A stretch of DNA of 18,123 nt from Alphaproteobacteria bacterium (GTDB lineage: Bacteria; Pseudomonadota; Alphaproteobacteria; Rhodobacterales; Rhodobacteraceae), in the NCBI GenBank assembly GCA_003694465.1, contig RFKM01000116.1:1-18123 (forward strand). Direction: 5' to 3'. The position numbers were made by a program, and so were the translations under genes. The notes beneath the pieces were generated by a model. The model was not told the origin of the DNA and did not search any database. It worked only from the letters and a program-made list of their open reading frames with translations. Positions within the stretch are counted from its first letter, which is position 1, and each line of letters opens with the position of its first letter. Positions 1 through 5,529 of the stretch are shown here, piece by piece.

Positions 1-678
1 CAGGACGAGGGGCGCAAGCAGGCGGAACGGCGCCCGCCCGCCCTTGCGCGCCCGGACGATGACCAGCGCGGCGGGCCGGCCCTCGCGCGGCAACAGGGGC
101 TTGAGCATGACGCTGCCGAGCCGGTCGTCAAGGGCGCGCAAGACCTCGGGCACCCGGTCGGCGCGCTGGATGAGCGTGAGCCAGCCGCGATGGCGCAGGC
201 GCCGGGTGGCAGCGTCGATCCAGCTGGCAAGCGGGGTTTGTTCGAACAGCGCGCCGGCGCGCCCGGCATCGTCCGAAGGCGTGGCTGCCTCGGGCCGATA
301 ATAGGGCGGGTTCATGATCACATGGTCGAAGGCGCGGGCCTTGACCGCTTCGGGCAGCGCGGCGAGATCGGCCTCGTGCACCTCGAAGGCAAGGGCGTTC
401 TCGGCGGCGTTGCGGCGGGCGAGGGCGGCGTATTCGGGCTGGCGCTCGACGCCGACAAGCTGCAGCCCGCCGACCCGCGCCCCGAGGCAGAGCGCCGCCG
501 CGCCGACGCCGCAACCCAGATCGAGCACGCTCTGGCCTGCGCGCGCGGGCGTGGCCGCGGCGAGCAGCACCGGGTCGACCCCGGCGCGGTAGCCGTGGCG
601 AGGCTGGCGCAGCGTGACGCGCCCGCCCAGAAACCGGTCTTGCGTCAGGTCGGCCGGGCCGGCGCTCTCGCGGCTCAT
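1..678 (-). CDS. TrmN6-like tRNA1(Val) adenine-N6 methyltransferase, 3' end cut by window
   Basis: Partial gene of 226 codons that runs off the left edge with no stop. It is a class I SAM-dependent methyltransferase. The SAM-binding motif DLGCGVG lies at residues 53-59, an acidic residue ends the second strand (VGVERQ, about 75-80), and the N6-adenine methyltransferase motif NPPY is at 123-126. The N-terminal part (DRFLGGRVTLRQPRHGYRAG) is typical of the TrmN6/YfiC group, which methylates A37 of tRNA1(Val). The family is usually around 240-250 residues, so only a short C-terminal tail should be missing. The ATG follows the DUF2007 stop directly (TGA then ATG), which suggests translational coupling in one mRNA. 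A GTG-started frame beginning at 682 in another phase lacks all these motifs and is a shadow. Substrate specificity is inferred from family resemblance only. Confidence 0.86.
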   Translation of the reverse strand, partial: MSRESAGPADLTQDRFLGGRVTLRQPRHGYRAGVDPVLLAAATPARAGQSVLDLGCGVGAAALCLGARVGGLQLVGVERQPEYAALARRNAAENALAFEVHEADLAALPEAVKARAFDHVIMNPPYYRPEAATPSDDAGRAGALFEQTPLASWIDAATRRLRHRGWLTLIQRADRVPEVLRALDDRLGSVMLKPLLPREGRPAALVIVRARKGGRAPFRLLAPLVL

Positions 679-897
679 TCACTCCTCCAGGCAGGCAATG
701 CCGTTGTCGCGCAGAACGAGGCGCGCGCGCCAGAAATCACCATCGCGCACGCAAAGCCGGCGCGGCAATATGCCAACCGACCCTTCCAGCGTGCTCATAT
801 GGACGTCGAGGGCAAAGGCGGCTATACCTTCGCCGTCCAGAAGTGCCGTGGCGAAGGCGATGACCGTCGGATCCGTGGTGCGAAGAAGCTCTTTCAT
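679..897 (-). CDS. DUF2007 family small protein (putative signal-transducing protein)
   Basis: A 72-residue protein beginning MKELLRTTDPTVIAFATALL. It fits the DUF2007 family, small single-domain proteins with a beta-alpha fold containing a conserved region around 'ALLDGEGI' and 'RLCVRDGDFWRARLVL'. Molecular function is unknown. I see no signal peptide or membrane segment, so it is probably cytosolic. The TGA at 679-681 abuts the ATG of the methyltransferase, so the two are almost certainly co-transcribed. It is divergent from the polyprenyl synthase, with a short shared promoter region (898-966). The arrangement polyprenyl synthase / DUF2007 / methyltransferase recurs in Rhodobacterales, which supports the gene call. 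A purine-rich TTTGAGG precedes the ATG. The start could be verified by homologue alignment, but the length already matches the family. Confidence 0.82.
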   Translation of the reverse strand: MKELLRTTDPTVIAFATALLDGEGIAAFALDVHMSTLEGSVGILPRRLCVRDGDFWRARLVLRDNGIACLEE

Positions 898-966
898 CCT
901 CAAAGGCTTAACGGGTCTTTCCCCAAAGGTCGAGGAACGATGCGGCGGGAACACGGAACGGTGACA

Positions 967-1962
967 ATGCGCGACGAGACGGCACATCGGCCGCACGAGA
1001 GGCTGGCACGGCACCTCGCGGACGATCTTGCGGCAGTGAACGCGCTGATTCGCGAGCGGATGACGTCGCGTCATGCGCCGCGCATTCCCGAGGTCACGGC
1101 CCATCTCATCGACGCCGGCGGAAAGCGTCTGCGCCCGATGCTGACGTTGGCTTCGGCGCGGCTGCTGGGCTATCGGGGCGAGCACCACATCCGGCTCGCG
1201 GCGACGGTCGAATTCATCCACACGGCGACGCTGCTGCACGACGACGTGGTGGACGGCTCGGAAAAGCGCCGCGGCCGGCCCACCGCCAACCTGCTGTGGG
1301 ACAACAAGTCGTCGGTGCTGGTGGGCGATTACCTCTTTGCGCGCTCCTTCCAGCTGATGACCGAAACCGGCAAGCTGGATGTCTTGCGGATCCTGTCGGA
1401 CGCGGCGGCGACCATTGCCGAGGGCGAGGTTCTGCAGCTGACGGCGGCGCAGAACCTGAGCACCGACGAATCCGTCTATCTGCAGGTGGTGCGCGGCAAG
1501 ACGGCGGCGCTGTTTGCCGCGGCCTGCGAGGTGGGGGCGGTGATCAGCGAGGCGGGCGCGGCGGCCCGGAGCGCCCTGCATGACTATGGCGATGCGCTGG
1601 GCATTGCCTTCCAGATTGCCGACGATCTGCTCGATTTCAGCCCCGAGGCGAAGATCGGCAAGAACCTCGGCGACGATTTCCGCGACCGCAAGCTGACCCT
1701 GCCGCTGATCAAGGCGATCGCCGCCGCCGAGGGCGAGGAGCGGGCCTTCTGGGTGCGGACCATCGAGCAGGGGCGCCAGCAGGAGGGCGACCTCGAGACG
1801 GCGCTGGCGCTGATGGAGCGGCACGGCAGCCTCGAGGCGACGCGGGCCGAGGCCTTGGCCTGGGCGGGGCGGGCGAAGGCGGCGCTGGCGGCGCTGCCTG
1901 ACGACCCGATCCGCGAGATGCTGTCCGACATGGCCGAATACGTGGTCGCGCGGTGCACCTGA
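967..1962 (+). CDS. ispB: trans-polyprenyl (octa-/decaprenyl) diphosphate synthase
   Basis: A 331-residue class I isoprenyl diphosphate synthase. It adds isopentenyl diphosphate units to an allylic primer to make the long ubiquinone side chain. Visible motifs are GGKRLRP (51-57, substrate binding), the first aspartate-rich DDVVD (92-96), GKTAALF (178-184), the second aspartate-rich DDLLD (219-223) and GDDFRDRKLTLPLI (235-248). The short N-terminus fits long-chain synthases. Alphaproteobacteria of this type usually make Q10, so the product may be decaprenyl, but chain length cannot be read from sequence alone. Start choice: ATG 967 matches the N-terminal length I expect of relatives and has GGAACGG upstream. 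An in-frame ATG at 940 with GAGGA just before it would add nine residues and cannot be excluded. The gene is divergent from the DUF2007 gene. Confidence 0.92.
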   Translation: MRDETAHRPHERLARHLADDLAAVNALIRERMTSRHAPRIPEVTAHLIDAGGKRLRPMLTLASARLLGYRGEHHIRLAATVEFIHTATLLHDDVVDGSEKRRGRPTANLLWDNKSSVLVGDYLFARSFQLMTETGKLDVLRILSDAAATIAEGEVLQLTAAQNLSTDESVYLQVVRGKTAALFAAACEVGAVISEAGAAARSALHDYGDALGIAFQIADDLLDFSPEAKIGKNLGDDFRDRKLTLPLIKAIAAAEGEERAFWVRTIEQGRQQEGDLETALALMERHGSLEATRAEALAWAGRAKAALAALPDDPIREMLSDMAEYVVARCT

Positions 1963-1966
1963 GGCT

Positions 1967-1994
1967 TTGACATGGCCGGCCCGCGCCCCATATC
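1967..1994 (+). promoter_or_regulatory. Predicted sigma-70 promoter placing transcription start at the GlsB-like ATG
   Basis: A perfect -35 hexamer TTGACA (1967-1972) is followed by 16 bases and CATATC (1989-1994, three of six matches to TATAAT). Only six bases, TGCCTC, separate the -10 from the ATG at 2001. No Shine-Dalgarno sequence precedes that ATG. Transcription would start at or next to the A of the start codon, giving a leaderless mRNA. The -10 is weak, so this is a prediction from the -35, the spacing and the absent ribosome site. Confidence 0.5.
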
Positions 1995-2000
1995 TGCCTC

Positions 2001-2240
2001 ATGCAAGTGATCTTTCTCATCATCATCGGCATCGCGGCCGGCTTTGTCGCCACCCGCCTCATGAAGGTCGAGGCGGACCCGATCACCACCATCGCGGTGG
2101 GGATACTCGGCGCGCTGATCGGCGGCGCCGTGCTGCGGTTTCTGCTGGTGCTGACCGGGGTTGCGGCAGGCTTCATCGGGGCGGTGCTGGGCGCGATCTT
2201 GCTGATCTGGCTCTGGCGCGTGCTCACCGACAAGGGCTGA
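2001..2240 (+). CDS. GlsB/YeaQ/YmgE-type small membrane protein
   Basis: A 79-residue, almost wholly hydrophobic protein. Three membrane segments can be seen at about residues 2-19, 31-51 and 53-73, with the short charged loop RLMKVEADP between the first two. The glycine-rich pattern ILGALIGGAV (35-44) followed by GFIGAVLGAILLI (57-69) matches the transglycosylase-associated (GlsB/YeaQ) family of inner-membrane stress proteins, whose biochemical role is not established. It starts 38 bases after the polyprenyl synthase stop. A TTGACA promoter sits in that gap, and no ribosome-binding site precedes the ATG, which suggests its own leaderless transcript. The following small membrane gene (2347-2592) resembles it in layout. 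Confidence 0.78.
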   Translation: MQVIFLIIIGIAAGFVATRLMKVEADPITTIAVGILGALIGGAVLRFLLVLTGVAAGFIGAVLGAILLIWLWRVLTDKG

Positions 2241-2346
2241 GGCGGTGCCCCCGCGCCGCGCCCGGCTTCATTTTTTCTTGAAATGAGCCGCCCGGCGCCC
2301 ATCATGGCCCGAAATACCAGCTGTCGAAAACACGGGAGGAGAGACG

Positions 2347-2592
2347 TTGAAACTGCTTTTGATCTCGGTCGTCATTGGCCTTTTGGTGGCGCTCTTCGTG
2401 CTCAACGCCGTCGATCTGCGCAAGAGCAAGGCGCGCTTCGTGGGCTGGTGCCTGCTCGGCGCGGTCATCGGCGGGGCGCTGTTTCCGTGGCTGATCCATG
2501 TGCCGGCGGTCTGGCTTTCGGTGATCGGATCGCTCGTCGGCGTAGTGGTTGTGCTGGGCCTGAGCTTCTGGGCCTCGCTGCGCAGCACCTGA
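2347..2592 (+). CDS. Small hydrophobic membrane protein, likely divergent GlsB/YeaQ-like paralogue (TTG start)
   Basis: An 81-residue protein with predicted membrane segments at about residues 3-20, 33-50 and 54-75 and a basic loop DLRKSKAR (23-30) after the first. I do not recognise an exact family. Its GAVIGGA (38-44) and SVIGSLVGVVVVL (58-70) align with GALIGGA (37-43) and GFIGAVLGAILLI (57-69) of the preceding protein with only a one-residue offset, so a tandem paralogue is likely. The start is TTG at 2347; the purine-rich GGGAGGAGAG just upstream is a strong Shine-Dalgarno site that fixes it. There is no suitable ATG. The gene converges on rnhA with nine bases between the stops. The 106 bases between the two small genes hold a T-rich patch (2270-2277) but no clear terminator or promoter. 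Confidence 0.7.
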   Translation: MKLLLISVVIGLLVALFVLNAVDLRKSKARFVGWCLLGAVIGGALFPWLIHVPAVWLSVIGSLVGVVVVLGLSFWASLRST

Positions 2593-2606
2593 GGCCGGCG
2601 CTCAGG
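2588..2606. repeat. Short inverted repeat spanning the two convergent stop codons
   Basis: CCTGAG (2588-2593) pairs with CTCAGG (2601-2606) around the loop GCCGGCG. The arms contain the TGA of the upstream membrane-protein gene and the TGA of rnhA on the opposite strand. There is no T-tract on either side, so it is not a classical intrinsic terminator. It could act as a weak bidirectional 3'-end hairpin or be chance. Confidence 0.4.
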
Positions 2607-3057
2607 CAGCCTTGAACGGCGCCATCCCGGCGCGGGCGAGTTCGTCGGCGCGCTCGTTGCCGTCGTGCCCGGCATGGCCCTTGATCCATTTCCACGTCAC
2701 CCGGTGGCGGGCTTGCGCGGCGTCGAGGCGCTGCCAGAGGTCGGCATTCTTGACCGGCTTCTTCGCCGCGGTCTTCCAACCGTTCTTCTTCCAGCCGTGA
2801 ATCCACGAGGTCACCCCGTTCTTCACATAGGCCGAATCGGTCACGATGGTGATGGCCGAGGGGCGGTCGAGGGTTTCGAGCGCCATGATCGCCGCCATCA
2901 GCTCCATCCGGTTGTTGGTGGTCTCGGCCTCGCCGCCGCTGAGCTCGCGCGTCTTGACCACGGCGCCGTCCTTCACCGCCTCGAGCAGAACCCCCCAGCC
3001 GCCGGGGCCGGGGTTGCCCGAACAGGCGCCGTCGGTATGGGCGATGAGTTCGACCAT
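2602..3057 (-). CDS. rnhA: Ribonuclease HI
   Basis: A 151-residue cytosolic endonuclease that cuts the RNA strand of RNA-DNA hybrids (primer removal, R-loop clearance). All catalytic carboxylates are visible: D9 in [15 protein letters not shown]52 in NNRMELMA, D74 in TDSAYV and D138 in NERADELA, with the assisting histidine H128 in KGHAGH. The length matches E. coli RNase HI (155 residues). The basic handle region ([20 protein letters not shown], about 89-108) that binds the hybrid is present. Translation from the ATG at 3057 is supported by the conserved '[10 protein letters not shown]' start. It begins 11 bases after the ispH stop, so the two form an operon. A longer open frame upstream of this ATG is simply the antisense-phase reading of ispH. 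Confidence 0.97.
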   Translation of the reverse strand: MVELIAHTDGACSGNPGPGGWGVLLEAVKDGAVVKTRELSGGEAETTNNRMELMAAIMALETLDRPSAITIVTDSAYVKNGVTSWIHGWKKNGWKTAAKKPVKNADLWQRLDAAQARHRVTWKWIKGHAGHDGNERADELARAGMAPFKAA

Positions 3058-3068
3058 GGCCGGCGGGC

Positions 3069-4019
3069 TCAGGCGTCTTCGCGCAGCACGCGCGGGACCT
3101 TGAATTCGACGTTCTCGCGGGCGGTCTCGACGGTTTCGACACTGACGTCGTAGCGGGCGCGGAACCCGGCCACGACCTCGTCGACCAGAAGTTCCGGGGC
3201 CGAGGCGCCGGCGGTCACGCCGACCGAGCGCGCATTGCCCAGCGCTTCCCAGTCGATTTCGTCGGCGCGCCCGACCAGCTGGGCATAGGCGCAGCCCTTG
3301 GCGCGGGCGACCTCGACAAGGCGGCGCGAGTTGGAAGAGTTCGGCGCGCCGATCACCAGCAGGGCATCGACCTTGGGGGCGATCGCCTTGACGGCCTCCT
3401 GCCGGTTGGTCGTGGCATAGCAGATGTCTTCCTTGTGGGGGCCGACGATCGCCGGAAAGCGCGCCCGAAGGGCAGCGACGATGTCTTTCGTGTCGTCCAC
3501 CGAAAGGGTGGTCTGGGTGATGAAGGCAAGGCGCTCGGGGTCGCGCGGGGCGAGGCGGGCGACGTCTTCGACGGTTTCGACCAGCAGCACCTCGCCTTCG
3601 GGAAGCTGCCCCATGGTGCCGATCGTCTCCGGGTGGCCGGCATGGCCGATCATCACCATCTGCAGGCCGTTGTTGTGGTGGCGTTCGGCCTCGATATGAA
3701 CCTTGCTGACCAGCGGGCAGGTGGCATCGACATAGATCATCTTGCGCCGGTTGGCCTCGGCGGGCACCGATTTGGCCACGCCGTGGGCCGAGTAGATCAC
3801 CGGCCGGTCGTCGGGGCATTCGTCGAGCTCCTCGACGAAAACGGCCCCCTTGGCGCGCAGTTCATCGACGACGAACTTGTTGTGCACGATCTCGTGGCGC
3901 ACGTAGATCGGCGCGCCCCATTTCTCGATGGCCATCTCGACGATCTTGATCGCCCGGTCGACCCCGGCGCAGAAGCCGCGCGGCGCGGCGAGATAGAGGG
4001 TGAGCTTTGGCTTGGTCAT
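3069..4019 (-). CDS. ispH: 4-hydroxy-3-methylbut-2-enyl diphosphate reductase
   Basis: A 316-residue iron-sulphur enzyme catalysing the last step of the MEP pathway, converting HMBPP to IPP and DMAPP. The three cluster-binding cysteines are C17 (RGFCAGV), C101 (DATCPLV) and C200 (EDICYAT). The substrate-binding histidines are H46 (EIVHNKFV), H79 (YSAHGV) and H129, and the proton-donor glutamate is E131 (GHPET). The serine/asparagine patch NSSNSRRL is also present. The length equals the family standard. The start at 4019 has AGGAG six bases upstream; an in-frame extension further upstream has no comparable site. It supplies the precursor used by the polyprenyl synthase at 967. It is co-transcribed with rnhA and insulated from the upstream NYN gene by a terminator. 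A weak promoter candidate, TTGCAC (4071-4076) with GCGAAT (4047-4052), lies in the leader. Confidence 0.97.
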   Translation of the reverse strand: MTKPKLTLYLAAPRGFCAGVDRAIKIVEMAIEKWGAPIYVRHEIVHNKFVVDELRAKGAVFVEELDECPDDRPVIYSAHGVAKSVPAEANRRKMIYVDATCPLVSKVHIEAERHHNNGLQMVMIGHAGHPETIGTMGQLPEGEVLLVETVEDVARLAPRDPERLAFITQTTLSVDDTKDIVAALRARFPAIVGPHKEDICYATTNRQEAVKAIAPKVDALLVIGAPNSSNSRRLVEVARAKGCAYAQLVGRADEIDWEALGNARSVGVTAGASAPELLVDEVVAGFRARYDVSVETVETARENVEFKVPRVLREDA

Positions 4020-4092
4020 CGGCAACTCCTGTTCGCGCCCATGGGTATTCGCTTGGCCGCGGCGCGTCCAGTGCAAGGGTAGGGCGGGCACG

Positions 4093-4127
4093 AAAAAGGG
4101 GGCCACGGCCCACTGGCCATGACCCCC
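4093..4127 (-). terminator. Rho-independent terminator of the NYN gene
   Basis: On the minus strand, arm GGGGGTCATGGCC (4127-4115), loop AGTG and arm GGCCGTGGCCCCC (4110-4098) form a 13-bp stem with two G-T wobbles, followed at once by TTTTT (4097-4093). It lies 18 bases past the NYN stop and 73 bases upstream of the ispH start, so it separates the two transcription units. Confidence 0.85.
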
Positions 4128-4145
4128 CGTTTCCATCGCACGCGC

Positions 4146-4727
4146 TCAGGGATCGAGCCGTTCGTCCTCGAGCGGGGCGCGCAGATCTTCGCGCGGCTCG
4201 CGCGGCGGGCGGCCGATGACTTCGCGCAGGTCGTCGAGCTCGATGAAATTGTCGGCCTGCCGGCGAAGCTCATCGGCGATCATCGGCGGCTGGCTTCGGA
4301 TCGTCGAGACGACCGAAACCCGCACGCCCTTGCGCTGCAGCGCCTCGACCAGCGGGCGGAAATCGCCATCGCCCGAAAACAGCACGATGTGGTCGACGTA
4401 GGGCGCGATTTCCATCGCATCGATGGTCAGCTCGATGTCCATGTTGCCCTTCACCTTGCGCCGGCCCATCGAGTCGGTGAACTCCTTGGCCGGCTTGGTG
4501 ACCATGCTGAACCCGTTGTAGTGCAGCCAGTCGACGAGCGGGCGGATCGGCGAATAGTCGTCGCTTTCCAGAAGTGCGGTGTAGTAAAACGCGCGCAGCA
4601 GTTTGCCACGGCGGGCAAATTCCTGGCGCAGCAACTTGTAATCAATGTCAAAACCCAGCGCCTTGGCCGCGGCATAGAGGTTCGAGCCGTCGATGAACAG
4701 CGCAAGGCGGTCGTCTCTGTAGAACAT
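4146..4727 (-). CDS. NYN domain protein, LabA/DUF88-like (PIN-fold putative ribonuclease)
   Basis: A 193-residue cytosolic protein of the NYN/LabA-like group, which has a PIN-type nuclease fold. The acidic residues expected to bind metal are visible: D13 in LFIDGSNLY, D97 and D103 in GNMDIELTIDAM, and D120/D122 in FSGDGDFRPLV. The conserved segment GVRVSVVST follows. The last 25 residues are charged and proline-rich (RPPREPREDLRAPLEDERLDP), probably a flexible tail. Members are proposed RNases, but the substrate here is unknown. The start at 4727 is supported by AAAGGA upstream. It is divergent from folK, with 95 bases between starts, and is followed by its own strong terminator, so it appears monocistronic. 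Confidence 0.88.
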   Translation of the reverse strand: MFYRDDRLALFIDGSNLYAAAKALGFDIDYKLLRQEFARRGKLLRAFYYTALLESDDYSPIRPLVDWLHYNGFSMVTKPAKEFTDSMGRRKVKGNMDIELTIDAMEIAPYVDHIVLFSGDGDFRPLVEALQRKGVRVSVVSTIRSQPPMIADELRRQADNFIELDDLREVIGRPPREPREDLRAPLEDERLDP

Positions 4728-4822
4728 ACCAAAATCCTTTCGAATTCCGGGTCGCCGGGGGGTTGCGTGAGTGGTAACAGAAAGGGTCCGGCGAAACACG
4801 GACAATATAGGAGAACGGCGCC

Positions 4823-5437
4823 ATGCCGCAACCGGACCCGGGCCCGCAGACCGGCGGAAAAGCGCTTGTCGCGCTGGGAAGCAACGCAACGTCATCGGCC
4901 GGAAGCCCGGCCGAAACCGTTGCCGCGGCGCTTGCGGCGCTGGCGGGCGAGGGGCTGGAGCCGATTGTGGCGAGTCGGCTGTTCCTGACGCCCTTCGTGC
5001 CGGCGGGGGCCGGGGCGGATGTCGTCAACGCCGCCGTTTTGCTGCGTTCGGCCCTCGGGCCGGCGGCGCTGCTGGGCCGGCTGCACGCCATCGAGCGGCA
5101 GTTCGGGCGGGTGCGCGAAAGGCGCTGGTCCGACCGCACGCTCGACCTCGATCTCATCGCCTTCGATGACCTGATCTTGCCCGATGCCGAAACGCTCGCC
5201 CGCTGGATCGGGCTTCCGCCGGAACGCCAGCGCCGCGAGGCGCCGCAGGAGCTGCTGCTTCCCCATCCCCGCCTGCAGGATCGGGCCTTCGTGCTCGTTC
5301 CCGCCGCCGAAGTCTGGCCCGACTGGCGCCACCCGCTTCTCGGGCGCAGCAACGCCGAGCTTTGTGCGGCGCTGCCCGAGGGGGAGCGGGCCGCGGTCCG
5401 GCCGCTGGACCGGCCATTTCGGCTTGGGGAGGGGTGA
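4823..5437 (+). CDS. folK: 2-amino-4-hydroxy-6-hydroxymethyldihydropteridine pyrophosphokinase
   Basis: A 204-residue HPPK, which transfers pyrophosphate from ATP to 6-hydroxymethyl-7,8-dihydropterin in folate synthesis. Recognised features are LVALGSN near the N-terminus (16-21), the signature [16 protein letters not shown] (101-116) with the magnesium-binding D108 and D110, and [15 protein letters not shown] (146-160). It is longer than E. coli FolK (159 residues) because of an extra segment between the two signatures ([19 protein letters not shown]) and a C-terminal extension, both common in alphaproteobacteria. AGGAGA lies eight bases before the ATG. The gene is divergent from the NYN gene. 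Its stop TGA (5435-5437) overlaps the last two bases of the oppositely oriented SRP RNA gene. Confidence 0.95.
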   Translation: MPQPDPGPQTGGKALVALGSNATSSAGSPAETVAAALAALAGEGLEPIVASRLFLTPFVPAGAGADVVNAAVLLRSALGPAALLGRLHAIERQFGRVRERRWSDRTLDLDLIAFDDLILPDAETLARWIGLPPERQRREAPQELLLPHPRLQDRAFVLVPAAEVWPDWRHPLLGRSNAELCAALPEGERAAVRPLDRPFRLGEG

Positions 5438-5529
5438 GAGGTTGGACAGCGACCCAAGCGGGGCTCGTTACGGCTGCTTCCTTCCGGACCTGACCGGGTT
5501 GGCGAGGCGCTCGCCCGCGCCAACCTCTC
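5436..5529 (-). ncRNA. ffs: Signal recognition particle RNA (4.5S-type, small bacterial form)
   Basis: Read on the minus strand, this 94-nt segment contains the universally conserved SRP RNA apical domain GTCCGGAAGGAAGCAGCC, with the GGAA tetraloop and the asymmetric loop bound by Ffh. It is followed by GTAACGAGCCCCGCTTGGGT, typical of alphaproteobacterial SRP RNAs. The ends pair perfectly: GAGAGGTTGG (5529-5520) with CCAACCTCTC (5445-5436), closing the hairpin. With Ffh it targets nascent membrane and secreted proteins to FtsY. The 5' 62 bases lie inside the cpdB-like reading frame on the same strand, and the 3' end overlaps the folK stop. The exact 5' and 3' ends are taken from the terminal stem and could differ by a few bases. 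Confidence 0.95.

Noticed and set aside
128..682. GTG-started minus-strand frame at the left end
   Set aside because: It is a different phase of the methyltransferase gene; only the frame starting at 678 carries DLGCGVG and NPPY.
190..966. Upstream in-frame extension of the polyprenyl synthase to residue 590
   Set aside because: The extra 259 codons are antisense to the methyltransferase and DUF2007 genes, and the family is about 330 residues long.
2241..2280. Possible intrinsic terminator after the GlsB-like gene (GC-rich stretch then TTTTTT)
   Set aside because: The T-run is present, but the preceding bases form only short, interrupted stems, so I could not support a real hairpin.
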